Assembly (NCBI RefSeq): GCF_014641715.1
Contig: NZ_BMIG01000008.1
Coordinates: 41,001 to 105,000 of the forward strand
From: Polaromonas eurypsychrophila
Lineage (GTDB): Bacteria > Pseudomonadota > Gammaproteobacteria > Burkholderiales > Burkholderiaceae_C
Reading direction: 5' to 3'
DNA: 64,000 bases
The notes under the pieces are model-generated. The model was not told the origin of the DNA. It was given only the letters and a program-made list of their open reading frames with translations, and did not search any database. This document shows positions 17,062-26,300 of the stretch, piece by piece (the stretch's first letter is position 1; every line of letters starts with the position of its first letter). The translations under genes and the position numbers were made by a program.

Positions 17062-18312
17062 TTACATTGTTTCGGCAAACAACTCGCGACCGATCAGCAT
17101 GCGGCGTATCTCGCTGGTGCCCGCACCAATCTCATACAGCTTCGCATCGCGCCAGAGCCGGCCCAGCGGGTAGTCGTTGATATAACCGTTGCCGCCAAAA
17201 ATCTGCACACCTTCGCCAGCCATCCAGGTGGCTTTTTCAGCACACCAGAGAATGACCGAGGCGCAGTCCTTGCGCACTTGGCGCACGTGTTCGGTGCCCA
17301 ACATGTCGAGGTTTTTGGCGACGGTGTAGGCAAACGAGCGGCCGGCCTGCAGCACGGTGTACATGTCGGCGACCTTGCCCTGGATCAACTGGAACTCGCC
17401 AATGCTGGTGCCGAACTGCTTGCGGTCGTGAATGTAGGGTATCACGTTGTCCATGACCGACTGCATGATGCCCAGCGGCCCGCCGGTGAGCACCGCGCGT
17501 TCGTAGTCGAGTCCACTCATCAGCACCTTGGCGCCGCTGTTGAGCCCGCCCAGAATGTTTTGCGCCGGCACCTCGACATTGCTGAACACCAGCTCGCCGG
17601 TGTGGGAACCGCGCATGCCCAGCTTGTCGAGCTTTTGCGCAACCGAAAAACCCTTCATGCCTTTTTCGACCAGGAAGGCGGTGATGCTGTGCGCGCCGCG
17701 GTTCGCCGACGGGCCGCCCCTAGGCGAACCAGCCCCCCCGGGGGGCAGCGAAGCGTGGGGGCCGTCATCCCCGGGCTCGGTCTTGGCGTAGACCACCAGG
17801 GTGTCGGCGTCGGGGCCGTTGGTGATCCACATCTTGCTGCCATTGAGCAGGTAATAACCGCCCTTGTCTTCAGCCTTGAGCTTCATGCTGATCACGTCGC
17901 TGCCGGCGCCGGGCTCACTCATGGCCAGCGCACCGACATGTTCGCCGCTGATCAGCTGGGGCAGGTATTTCGCGCGTTGGGCATCTGTGCCGTTACGCTT
18001 GATCTGGTTCACACACAAGTTGCTGTGCGCGCCGTAAGACAGCCCCACCGAAGCGCTGGCCCGGCTGATTTCTTCCATCGCGATCATGTGCGCGAGGTAC
18101 CCCATGTTGGCGCCGCCGTATTCCTCGCTGACAGTGATGCCAAGCACGCCGAGGTCACCCATTTTTTGCCAGAGGTCTACGGGAAACTGGTCATTGCGGT
18201 CGATCTCGCTGGCGCGTGGCGCAATTTCGGCCTGCGCAAATTCGCGCACGGCATCGCGCAGTGCGTCGATGTCTTCACCGAGCTGGAAGTTGAGGCCTGG
18301 CAGGTTGTTCAT
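17062..18312 (-). CDS. ivd: Isovaleryl-CoA dehydrogenase with an in-frame repeat insertion
   Basis: Started at the ATG for [20 protein letters not shown] (18310-18312), the product is 416 residues. It carries the acyl-CoA dehydrogenase signatures [41 protein letters not shown] and the C-terminal [22 protein letters not shown] and [10 protein letters not shown], which together fit isovaleryl-CoA dehydrogenase (LiuA), the third step of leucine breakdown. Between VYAKTEPG and [12 protein letters not shown] there are about 25 extra residues rich in Gly, Pro, Ser and Arg, absent from the usual family. They are encoded by a GC-rich interspersed repeat (17690-17775). The insertion keeps frame and lies between beta-strands, so activity may survive. 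Upstream lie a thioesterase and LiuR. Confidence 0.9.
   Translation of the reverse strand: MNNLPGLNFQLGEDIDALRDAVREFAQAEIAPRASEIDRNDQFPVDLWQKMGDLGVLGITVSEEYGGANMGYLAHMIAMEEISRASASVGLSYGAHSNLCVNQIKRNGTDAQRAKYLPQLISGEHVGALAMSEPGAGSDVISMKLKAEDKGGYYLLNGSKMWITNGPDADTLVVYAKTEPGDDGPHASLPPGGAGSPRGGPSANRGAHSITAFLVEKGMKGFSVAQKLDKLGMRGSHTGELVFSNVEVPAQNILGGLNSGAKVLMSGLDYERAVLTGGPLGIMQSVMDNVIPYIHDRKQFGTSIGEFQLIQGKVADMYTVLQAGRSFAYTVAKNLDMLGTEHVRQVRKDCASVILWCAEKATWMAGEGVQIFGGNGYINDYPLGRLWRDAKLYEIGAGTSEIRRMLIGRELFAETM
17690..17775. repeat. GC-rich interspersed repeat inserted in frame in ivd
   Basis: The block contains GGGCCGCCCC, a C7/G6 run and then GGGGGCAGCGAAGCGTGGGG. The same CCCC..GGGGGCAGCGA..GCGTGGGGGCC layout occurs in the intergenic copy at 40305-40390. 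Here it adds about 25 codons to isovaleryl-CoA dehydrogenase. Confidence 0.7.
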
Positions 18313-18328
18313 GGAGTCTCCTTGAGAT

Positions 18329-18790
18329 TCAATTCTTGACGTCGTCACGGCCGGTGATGGTCATCAGCGTGGCGCCCAGGGTGGCGACCAGCTTTTCACG
18401 CCCGTCGTCGATGGCGTATGCCCGGCCTTCGGTGACGGTGACGGTGCGGCCGGGCTTGATGACCTGTCCGACCATGCGAAAACGCTGGCCTTTGGCGGGC
18501 GCCAGCAGGTTGATCTTGAATTCGATGGTCAATACACCGGAGCCCTCTGGCATCAGCGTGAAGCCCGCATAACCGCAGGCCGAGTCCAGCGCCGTCGCCA
18601 CCATGCCGGCATGCAAAAAGCCATGCTGCTGGGTCAGGCCGGCGGCCCAGGGCAGCTCGATCACCACACGCCCGGGTTCGATCGCACCCAGCGAAGCGCC
18701 AAGAGTGGCCATCGCACCCTGCAGCGCAAAGCTGTCCCGCACGCGGGCCGCGTAACCCTCGTCTTTTGGCTTGAAGTCAGGCTGATCCAT
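18329..18790 (-). CDS. PaaI/hotdog-fold acyl-CoA thioesterase
   Basis: The 153-residue protein has the hotdog-fold layout of PaaI-like thioesterases: [30 protein letters not shown] carries the HGxxxxG-type loop and the catalytic Asp/Ser helix, followed by [14 protein letters not shown]. It cleaves an acyl-CoA to release CoA, probably as overflow protection in the leucine/isovalerate pathway given its place between liuR and ivd. A perfect 22-base LiuR-like palindrome sits 22 bases upstream of its ATG, which argues that it and ivd belong to the LiuR regulon. Confidence 0.85.
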   Translation of the reverse strand: MDQPDFKPKDEGYAARVRDSFALQGAMATLGASLGAIEPGRVVIELPWAAGLTQQHGFLHAGMVATALDSACGYAGFTLMPEGSGVLTIEFKINLLAPAKGQRFRMVGQVIKPGRTVTVTEGRAYAIDDGREKLVATLGATLMTITGRDDVKN

Positions 18791-18811
18791 GCGCGGTCTC
18801 GCTTTTTTTGG

Positions 18812-18833
18812 TTGACGTTTACGTAAACGTCAA
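18812..18833. promoter_or_regulatory. LiuR-type operator, 22-bp perfect palindrome
   Basis: The site is a perfect inverted repeat centred between 18822 and 18823, with core GTTTACGTAAAC and outer arms TTGAC and GTCAA. It lies between the liuR stop and the thioesterase gene. LiuR of the MerR family is known to bind TTTACG/CGTAAA palindromes before branched-chain amino acid genes in proteobacteria, so this is the likely control point for thioesterase and ivd. Confidence 0.8.
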
Positions 18834-18840
18834 TTATGGC

Positions 18841-19242
18841 TTATTTTGCTTTTTTGCTGGTCTTGGACAGCAGCGCGCGGGCCTCCTTCTCGTGCACTTT
18901 CACTTCTTCCAGGTTCGCCTGCAGGTCGGCCATCTGCTCTTCGAGTTGTTTGCGGTGCTGGGCCAGCACAGCCAGGAACTTGGTCAGTTGCGGCCCGGTG
19001 TCACGCGGGCTGTCGTAGGTGTCGATGATTTCACGCGCCTCGGTCAGGCTCAGGCCCAGGCGCTTGGCACGCAAGGTCAATTTGAGCCGGGTGCGATCAC
19101 GGGTGGTGTACACCCGGCTGCGCCCGCCCGGCCCTTCGCGCTGCGGCTGCAGCAGCCCCATGTCTTCATAAAACCGGATCGCGCGCGTGGTCAGGTCAAA
19201 CTCTTTGGCCAGGTCGCTGATGGAATAGGTGGTGCTTGCCAT
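18841..19242 (-). CDS. liuR: MerR-family transcriptional regulator LiuR
   Basis: The 133-residue protein has a MerR winged helix at the N-terminus (YSISDLAKEFDLTTRAIRFYEDMGLLQPQREG, then SRVYTTRDRTRLKLTLRAKRLGLSL). A long dimerisation coiled coil follows (about 78-125, KFLAVLAQHRKQLEEQMADLQANLEEVK) and a lysine-rich end. There is no cysteine pattern for metal sensing. Sequence type, the neighbouring isovaleryl-CoA dehydrogenase and two matching palindromes (18812-18833 and 19289-19306) identify it as LiuR, the regulator of leucine/isovalerate degradation. The second palindrome lies in its own promoter region, shared with the divergent hydrolase gene, suggesting autoregulation. Confidence 0.88.
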   Translation of the reverse strand: MASTTYSISDLAKEFDLTTRAIRFYEDMGLLQPQREGPGGRSRVYTTRDRTRLKLTLRAKRLGLSLTEAREIIDTYDSPRDTGPQLTKFLAVLAQHRKQLEEQMADLQANLEEVKVHEKEARALLSKTSKKAK

Positions 19243-19288
19243 GTGTGTGAAACCGGGGTGACAGGAAATCAGGTGTAATGGGTCCTCT

Positions 19289-19306
19289 GTTTACGTTAAC
19301 GTAAAC
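19289..19306. promoter_or_regulatory. LiuR-type operator between liuR and a divergent hydrolase gene
   Basis: This is a perfect 18-base palindrome, GTTTACGTTAACGTAAAC, 47 bases upstream of liuR and about 25 bases before the divergent metallo-hydrolase start. It shares the TTTACG and CGTAAA half-sites with the operator at 18812. It probably controls both directions. Confidence 0.82.
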
Positions 19307-19331
19307 GTCAATGAATCGGTGATCTTACAAG

Positions 19332-20399
19332 ATGAATGCACAGGAAGCGCAACTTCTCTACCCCTGGGGCGACGCCTTGCCGGCCGCCGGCAGCACGCTG
19401 GAGGTGGCGCCTGGCGTCAAATGGATGCGCATGGGTCTGCCGTTTGCGCTGGATCACATCAACCTGTGGCTGCTGCGCGACGAGCTTGACGGCCCGCAAG
19501 GCAGGCGGCAGGGCTGGACCGTGGTTGATTGCTGCGTCAGCCGGGACGAAGCGAAAGCCCAGTGGGAACAGATTTTTGCCTGCGAGCTTGAAGGCCTGCC
19601 GATCCTGCGCGTCATCGTGACACACATGCATCCTGACCACCTCGGGCTGGCGCACTGGCTGTGCGAACGCTGGAAAGCGCCGCTGTGGATCAGCGCCACC
19701 GACTACAACACGGCCAGTCTGAGCATTCGCGGCAGCACCGGTTTTGGCGGTGAAAATTCAGCCGGGTTTTTTGCCTCGCACGGCTTGACCAACGCCGACT
19801 ACCTGGAGCAGATTCGTGGCCGCAGCAACTACTACCCCGGACTGGTGCCGGCCGTCCCCAGCAGTTTTCACCGCATGATGGATGGACAGGTGATTCGCAT
19901 CAGCGGGCGCGATTGGACCTGCATCAGCGGCTACGGCCACGCGCCGGAACACATCGCGCTGACCTGCGAGGCGCTCAAGGTGCTGATATCGGGCGACATG
20001 GTGCTGCCGCGCATCTCGACCAACGTCAGCGTCTATGACGTGGAGCCCGAGTCCAACCCATTGACGCTGTTTCTCGAATCCATCGACAGGTTCAGACCCC
20101 TGGATGCCGACACGCTGGTGCTGCCGTCTCATGGCAAGCCTTTTCGCGGCCTGCATACGCGGATTGACCAGTTGCATGATCACCACCGCGACCGGCTGGC
20201 TGAAGTAATGCAGGCCTGCACAGCCAGTCCCTGCAGCGGCGCCGACATCTTGCCAGTGATGTTCAAACGCCCGCTGGACCTGCACCAGACCACCTTTGCC
20301 ATGGGTGAGGCCGTGGCCCACCTGCATACGCTGTGGTTCGAGGGCAAGCTGCGACGTACGCTGAACAGCGACGGCATCTACCGGTTTGAGCCCGCCTAG
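19332..20399 (+). CDS. Metallo-beta-lactamase-fold hydrolase in the LiuR regulon
   Basis: The 355-residue protein has the metal-binding motif THMHPDHLG (HxHxDH), then GYGHAPEHIALT, the bridging aspartate in LISGDMVLP and the final histidine in VLPSHGKPF, in the order expected for a dinuclear zinc hydrolase. A C-terminal helical domain (about 270-350) includes ALTVTLW-like hydrophobic helices. The substrate is unknown; in leucine-catabolism neighbourhoods such hydrolases may act on thioesters. A LiuR-like operator lies directly upstream. The ATG at 19332 is preceded by a weak ribosome-binding site. Confidence 0.85.
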   Translation: MNAQEAQLLYPWGDALPAAGSTLEVAPGVKWMRMGLPFALDHINLWLLRDELDGPQGRRQGWTVVDCCVSRDEAKAQWEQIFACELEGLPILRVIVTHMHPDHLGLAHWLCERWKAPLWISATDYNTASLSIRGSTGFGGENSAGFFASHGLTNADYLEQIRGRSNYYPGLVPAVPSSFHRMMDGQVIRISGRDWTCISGYGHAPEHIALTCEALKVLISGDMVLPRISTNVSVYDVEPESNPLTLFLESIDRFRPLDADTLVLPSHGKPFRGLHTRIDQLHDHHRDRLAEVMQACTASPCSGADILPVMFKRPLDLHQTTFAMGEAVAHLHTLWFEGKLRRTLNSDGIYRFEPA

Positions 20400-20427
20400 A
20401 AATATTGCCCCCACGTTCGCTCTACCA

Positions 20428-20698
20428 GGGACCCTCTGCATAACTCCCGCCATGCGCGTTCGGGTCCACAACGGGATGATTTGCTTGCCAACACCGTGCA
20501 GCGTGTGCTGAAGCACACGCAAGGGGTTTGGTGAGGAAAGCGCCCGTTTTGGTCCGAACCCGAAGGGGCGCGGTTTTGCGGGCGATCCGCTTCGTTACAA
20601 AACCAGGCAAGGCAGAAAGCCTTGCCTTGGGTTTTGCGCCTCACGGCTCGTCCCGCAAAAGCCTCGCCGCGCGCGGCGCGAGTTATGCAGAGGGTCCC
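20428..20698. mobile_element. MITE-like element with 19-bp perfect terminal inverted repeats
   Basis: The gap after the hydrolase gene is filled by a 271-base element. Its left end is GGGACCCTCTGCATAACTC (20428-20446) and its right end is the exact reverse complement (20680-20698). It has no coding capacity of its own and no transposase. I see no clear target-site duplication. The ends are reminiscent of IS5-type termini, but I cannot assign the family without a search. Confidence 0.72.
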
Positions 20699-20728
20699 CG
20701 CGTGTAGCTCTCTGCCCCGCCGAGGGGG

Positions 20729-22324
20729 CTAATTTTCCTTGGGGCGGCCCGGCGGAAAATCCCGGCTACCCCCTTGCGGCAGCGACATAAAGAAACTGGC
20801 ACCGCCGTTGTCTGCGGTGGTGGCCCAGACAGCGCCACCGTGACGCTCGGCCACCCGTTTGACGATGGCCAGGCCCAGACCACCGCCAGGAAAATCAGCG
20901 GACGAATGCAAACGCTGAAAGGCGGTGAACAGTTTGTCAGCATAGGCCGCATCGAAACCGGCCCCGTTGTCCGCCACCATCAGCACGCGGTCACCCAGGG
21001 ATGCGCCAGCCACCAGCGCGACTTTGATCCAGCCCTGTTCTTTTTTGGCGGTGAACTTCCAGGCGTTTTCCATCAGACAGTCCACCGCCGTGACCAGCAG
21101 ATTCTTGTCGCCAAACATCGGCAACGTCTGCGGGATCTCAAGCACCAGTTGACGCTGCGGCTCGCGCTTGCGCCAGTCCTCGATCAGCCGGTGGCACAAC
21201 GGAGCCAGGTCCACCGGCTCGGGGTTGAGCATCACGCCCGGCAAATGGGCCAGCGTACGCAGGTCGTCGATGAGTTTGGCCAGTTGGCGGGTGCTGACGC
21301 GGATACGCGCAAGGTAATGACGGCCCTGTTCGTCGAGCGCGACCGAATAACGCTCCGCCAGCACGGCCGCGAAACCGCTGACGACATGCAGCGGCGCCTT
21401 CAGATACTCGGACATCGCTTGCGTGAAGGTGTGGAGCTCCTGGCGGCTGCGGTGCAGGTCGGTGCCGCATTGCGCGATACGCTGCTCCAGCGTGTCGTTG
21501 AGCTGGTGCAACTGGATGTCGGCAAAATGCCGCGCCCCGACATCCACCACGCTGACCAGTGCGGCTGGCCGCTCAAACCATTGCACGGTGCTGCAGGCCA
21601 GCTCCACCAGCACCAGTTCGCCATTCATCTTGCGCTGTGTGCAGACCCGCATCTGCTGCTGGAAGTCACCGCCAGGCAGGCTGGCCAGCCAGCGCACCGC
21701 CTCTCCGTCCGGAAAAAAGGCCTCGACCTTCGGCAGGGCCGTGGTGTCGACCGGCAGGCCGTAGAAAGCAGCCGCGGCCTTGTTGAGCGCCAGCACACGC
21801 CGGGAATCGGCATCCAGCAGCCACATGGCTTGGGTGTTGCCGTCGAAAAGACTCTGGTTGCACAACTCACTGCCCTGCAGCAGCAGCAAAGCCTGGCGGG
21901 TGTCGCTGACATCGCGCAGGTTGACCACGATGCCGCAGGCATGCGGCCTGAGGCCGTACTCGATCCACTGGTCCTCGAACGAATCGTGGACAACAAAGGC
22001 ATGCGAAAAACCGCCTTGCAAAGCTTGCTCGGAAAGGCTGCGGTGGTTTTCCGCAACCAGATCCGGGACGGCTTCCCAGAACTCCATTCCGGGCAAGCTG
22101 GCGCCGGACGAATGAATCAACGTCTGCGCCTGGCTGTTGAGCGCCACGATTTTCCAGTCAGCGTCGAGCACGATGATGCCCTGACTGGCCAGTTCCAGAC
22201 TGGCCTGAAAACCCTTGCCGTCGGCCGATTCGCTGCCGGCGAGGGTGTGAGCCCAGACCGGTCGAGGTCGGCCCGACCGGAGCGCTTGCAGCCACGCGCG
22301 GAACACGGCCAATGGAGACTGCAC
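20729..22324 (-). CDS. PAS sensor protein with a histidine-kinase-like core lacking the phosphoacceptor His
   Basis: The frame is open to 22471, but the first 49 codons lie partly in an inserted element; a GTG at 22322-22324 gives a 531-residue product. It has two PAS-like domains (about 35-150 and 155-275). A dimerisation region follows in which the H-box reads AMSEYLKAPLHVVSGF instead of SHDLRAPL, so Glu replaces His, and then a HATPase domain with N-box ENAWKF and G-boxes DNGAGFD and GGGLGLAIV. The ATP site looks intact but autophosphorylation on His is impossible. It may be a regulatory pseudokinase for the neighbouring giant kinase (23314-28005), with which its C-terminus shares wording (YADKLF.. 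FQRLH). It is downstream of an HTH-receiver gene on the same strand. Confidence 0.8.
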   Translation of the reverse strand: MQSPLAVFRAWLQALRSGRPRPVWAHTLAGSESADGKGFQASLELASQGIIVLDADWKIVALNSQAQTLIHSSGASLPGMEFWEAVPDLVAENHRSLSEQALQGGFSHAFVVHDSFEDQWIEYGLRPHACGIVVNLRDVSDTRQALLLLQGSELCNQSLFDGNTQAMWLLDADSRRVLALNKAAAAFYGLPVDTTALPKVEAFFPDGEAVRWLASLPGGDFQQQMRVCTQRKMNGELVLVELACSTVQWFERPAALVSVVDVGARHFADIQLHQLNDTLEQRIAQCGTDLHRSRQELHTFTQAMSEYLKAPLHVVSGFAAVLAERYSVALDEQGRHYLARIRVSTRQLAKLIDDLRTLAHLPGVMLNPEPVDLAPLCHRLIEDWRKREPQRQLVLEIPQTLPMFGDKNLLVTAVDCLMENAWKFTAKKEQGWIKVALVAGASLGDRVLMVADNGAGFDAAYADKLFTAFQRLHSSADFPGGGLGLAIVKRVAERHGGAVWATTADNGGASFFMSLPQGGSRDFPPGRPKEN

Positions 22325-22357
22325 GGTAGCCGCTTTTTCCAGGCGCCGGTGCGCGTT

Positions 22358-22520
22358 AGTACTGCAACCCGGAAGTAGCGGAACATGATGAAAGTGATGG
22401 ATTCGTGCCCAGGGCAAGGCGCAAGCCGCAGCGAAGGCTGTACGCCTTCGCAAGGGTTGCAACGCCGCCATGGGTGCGAAGAAGCGCTTTCATGTTTCGC
22501 TATTTTCGAGGTGCAGTACT
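22358..22520. mobile_element. MITE-like element with imperfect ~35-bp terminal inverted repeats
   Basis: The left end (22358-22394, starting AGTACTGCAACCCGGAAG) and the right end (22487-22520, finishing GAGGTGCAGTACT) are inverted copies matching at about 28 of 34 aligned bases. The outer nine, AGTACTGCA, are identical. The interior contains an inverted segment around AAGGCTGTACGCCTT. The element lies between the HTH-receiver gene stop (5 bases away) and the pseudokinase, and extends the latter's frame artificially at the 5' side. No transposase is present. Confidence 0.65.
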
Positions 22521-22525
22521 GTGCT

Positions 22526-23167
22526 TCAACGCCACTTCCGGTTGGCCACCAACAGTGCTGTCACGTAGCCGTGCAGCCAATCGAAGTTGATGGGTTTTTC
22601 GAGGTGATGCGAATTGGGTGGAAGCCCGCCGCGCTCTGCCACCGCCTGCCGGGGCAGGCCACTGATCACCAGGATTTGCATAGCCACCAGTTGCTGGTTG
22701 CGCTTGAGCGCGCGCAACATCTCCATGCCATCGACACCGGGCATGTTCAGGTCCGTGATCAACAGGTCCGGCCGCATGGTGGCGATGTCCATCAGGGCTT
22801 CGAGCGCGGAGGGCAGGAAGCTGCAGTCCACCGCCATGTCCCACTCCTCGAAATGGGCCTTGTAGAGCTCGCGCGCGTCTTCGTCGTCCTCCACCACCAG
22901 AACGCTCAAGCGGCTGCGCGGATCGGGGTCTGCGGGCGCCAGTTGCGGACTGTGTTTTTGCAGGTAGGCGTTGATGGCACGCAATGACAGCCGGCGGTGA
23001 CCGCCCAGTGTTTTCCAGGCCTCAATTTCGCCCTTTTCAACCAGGGCCTGCACGGTAGCGACCGACAAGCCCAGCAGCTTGGCGGCATAGGTGGTACCGC
23101 AGTAGTCGTCGCTGGAGAAATCATTGGCCGTGATGGCGCTCTCAAAAGTCTGGGGTTCACGTGGCAT
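22526..23167 (-). CDS. HTH (excisionase/MerR-like) - receiver fusion protein
   Basis: The 213-residue protein has a helix-turn-helix at residues 25-70 (YAAKLLGLSVATVQALVEKGEIEAWKTLGGHRR) of the excisionase/MerR-like small DNA-binding type. A receiver domain follows from about 87 with VVEDDEDARELY, the phosphoacceptor Asp in LLITDLNMPGVDG and the Lys in LEKPINFDW. The order is the reverse of normal response regulators, where the receiver comes first. It probably binds DNA in a phosphorylation-dependent way and would be paired with the giant kinase upstream. The promoter region before it (23168-23250) is strikingly AT-rich. Confidence 0.85.
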   Translation of the reverse strand: MPREPQTFESAITANDFSSDDYCGTTYAAKLLGLSVATVQALVEKGEIEAWKTLGGHRRLSLRAINAYLQKHSPQLAPADPDPRSRLSVLVVEDDEDARELYKAHFEEWDMAVDCSFLPSALEALMDIATMRPDLLITDLNMPGVDGMEMLRALKRNQQLVAMQILVISGLPRQAVAERGGLPPNSHHLEKPINFDWLHGYVTALLVANRKWR

Positions 23168-23256
23168 AGGACTGACCCAAAAAAGTTAGAAATTCTAATT
23201 TAATAGATTTATTGAATTTAATCAATCGAATTGATTTTTATCAATTTAACTTCTTG

Positions 23257-23310
23257 TGCTTGAGCTTGTGCTTGTGCTTGTGCTTGTGCTTGGGCTTGGG
23301 CTTGGGCTTG
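23257..23310. repeat. Hexanucleotide tandem repeat (NGCTTG)9
   Basis: Nine tandem units of the form NGCTTG (six of TGCTTG/AGCTTG type, then three GGCTTG) directly follow the stop of the giant kinase. Readthrough would add a Lys-His/Lys-Pro alternating tail. Copy-number change here could vary the kinase 3' end or a downstream leader. Confidence 0.75.
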
Positions 23311-23313
23311 ACA

Positions 23314-26300
23314 TCAGGACAGCGGCAGGACCGAGGGCAAGGTGAAAAAGAAGGTCGCGCCTTTGCCCGGCTCGGATTCGGCCCACACCCGGCCGTGATG
23401 ACGCCCAATGACCCGGCTGACTGTTGCCAACCCCACGCCGGTTCCAGGGAACTCACTGACCGCATGCAGACGCTGAAAGGTATTGAAAAGTTTGTCCGCA
23501 TACGCCATGTCAAAGCCGGCGCCGTTGTCCTTGACAAAAAAAGCAGGCACACCCGCGGCATCTGCAGCGTGTCCCACCGTGATCAAAGCTTGCGACCGTT
23601 GGGAGGTAAATTTCCAGGCGTTGCCAAGCAGATTTTCCATCACCACGCGCAGCAGGCGCCCGTCGCCGCGTGCCTGCAAACCATGTTCAATGCTGATAAC
23701 CGCCACGCGCTCAGGGTTGCGGCCCCGGCATTCCTCGGCGATCTCACGCGCGAATGCACTCAGGTCGACAGTTTCATCACGCATTTGCATGCGCGAAACC
23801 TGCGCGAGGGACAGCAGGTCCTCGATCAATCGCCCCATCTGCGCGACGCCGGCCTGGATACGCGACAAGTAATGCTGCACTTTTTCACTGGCGTTGCCAG
23901 CATCGAGCTGCTTGGCCAGCAGGCGGCTGAAACCGTCCACCGTGTTCAGCGGTGAGCGCAAGTCATGGGAGACGGAATAGGAAAATGCCTCCAGCTCCTG
24001 GTTGGACAGGCGCAAGGCTGTCTCTGTCGCCTTGATTTCGGTCACATCCGCATCAATGCCAACCCAGAACAACACGTCGCCCTTGTCATCGAACACAGGA
24101 GACGCCCGGTAAGACATAGTGTGGTACGTGCCATCCTGGGCAAGCATGCGGCGCAAGCCAACGTAGGGCGTGCGGGTCTCGTAAGCAGCCCGCCAGTTGG
24201 CGGTCATGTCGTCCAGGTCATCGGGATGAACAGCGGCCAGCCACTTGTTGCCCATCCAGTCATCGGGCGTGCCGCCCATCAATTCATACCACTTGCGATT
24301 GGCATAGGTCACGCGGCCTTCAGGTTCAGCGTTCCAGATAACCTGCGGCGCCTGCTCGGCCAGCACCCGGAACAGGGCTTCCTGCCGCGCCAGGGCGGCG
24401 GTCCGCTCGGCGACTTTTTCTTCCAGCCCGAGGTTGAGCTGGTGCACCTGCTCAAACAACCGGGCATTTTCAATCGCAATCGAGGCGAGCTGCGCGAGCT
24501 CGACCGCCACATACTGGTCCTGCACAGTGAACTCACCCTCGTATTTGTCGGTGAGCTGCAGCAGCCCCACGTTCTCGCCATCGCGCCCGGTCAAAGGCAC
24601 GGCCAGCCAGCCCCGCATGGCCGGGGCTTGCTCCATATTGCCAGCGAACCCGCGCCAGCGTGGATGCGCCTCCAGCTCCGCCTGGCTCAGGCGCACCGGG
24701 CTGTTGGTTTCACAGACGATGAAAGTGATGCCGCTCCCATGCGACTGGCCGACAAAGTCACGGCAGTTGGCATATTTGTCCGAGAAAGACACGGCATTCA
24801 TTGCTGACGCCGACTCGCCTCGTGCCACCAGGCTCACCACCGCCTGGTGTGCGCCGACGACGGCCCTGACCTGGTCCACGGTTTCCTGCAGGGTGGCGTC
24901 CAGCGTGCGACGGTTGGTGATGGCCTGGGTCGCTTCGGCGGCGCGCTGCAAGGTGAACAGGTAGGCCTGAATCTCGTTCTCGGCTCTTACCTGGGCGGTC
25001 ACGTCCAGCCCGACCACAAACCGCGCCGGTCGGCCGTCGTAATGCACGAGGCGGGAAACAGTTTCGACATGGAACTCGCTGCCGTCCTTGCGCTGGTGCA
25101 AGCGGCGGTTGACGTCTTCCCGCTGCCCGCTGGCAATTTCAGCCCGCAGGCGCCGGCCTTCGATGTCCGATCGGATGTCAAAGATGTCCATGCCGAGGAA
25201 CTCCTCGCGCGTGTAGCCGTAACGCCTGATACACGCTTCGTTGACCGCCATGAACGCCTGGCTCTTGACATCAACCACCCACATCGGCGCCGGCGCGGAC
25301 TCAAAAAGCGCGGCGTAACGTTGCTCACTGTCCACCAGCGCCTGCTCGGCCAGCTTGCGTTTGGTGATGTCGCGCTCCACCGCCACGAAGTGTGTGAACT
25401 GGCCCTTGTCGTCAGCGAGGGGGACCACATCGATATCAAGCCAAAACTCCTCGCCATTTTTTCTGTAATTGATCAGCTCCGCGCGCACCGGCTTCATTTG
25501 CTTGAGCGCAGCGCTTATGCGGTCGAGTTCAGCGCGCTGCGTTTTCGGCCCCTGCAGGAAACGCGGCGACCAGCCCAACACTTCCTCACGGCTGTAGCCG
25601 GTGCGGCGCACAAACGCATCGTTGACAAACACGATGCGCGGACCTGGGTCCTTGAGCGGGCTGGCCTCGGTGATCATCACAATGTCATTCAAGCGGGAAA
25701 TGCTGGTTCCCAGCAGCCGAAGCTGCTCCTGCGATTCGTGTTTTTCAGTGATGTCCTGCAGCGCGCCCACCACACGCACAACTTTCCCGTCTTGCATCAA
25801 CGCCTGCCCCTGAGTGCGAACCCAGATGCGTCGACCTTTGGCCGTCACCATTGGAAGTTCCAGGTCCCAGGGTGTGCCGTGCTCCATCGCTGCCTGCGCG
25901 GCTGCATTCATCATGGGCAGCACCTCAGGCGAATAAAACGCCATGGCCTCAGCGACGCTAACGGGAGTATCTATCTCCACCTCGTGAATGCGGTACACCT
26001 GCTCGGACCATATCGCCTGCATGTCGCCCAAGATGACTTCCCATCCACCGATTTTTGCCATGTCACCGGTGCGCCTGAGCATGGCTGTGGTTCGCGCAGC
26101 AGCTTGCTGCGCAAGTTTTCGCGTCGTGATGTCCTGCACCACTCCGGCACGCAACCTGCCCGAACCCGCACCGTCGCTGTGCGGCTCGCCAATCTGGTGG
26201 ATCCAGCGGCTCTGCCCGTCCGGCGTGGTGATGCGATATTCAACGTCGAGTGGCAGGCCGCCCCGCACGGCCTTCTCGCGCAGACGCCCATACTCAACAC

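Noticed and set aside
23241..23313. Basic KPKPKHKHKH protein tail on the giant kinase
   Set aside because: The kinase stop at 23314-23316 precedes it and the tail is in another frame, so it is only the microsatellite.
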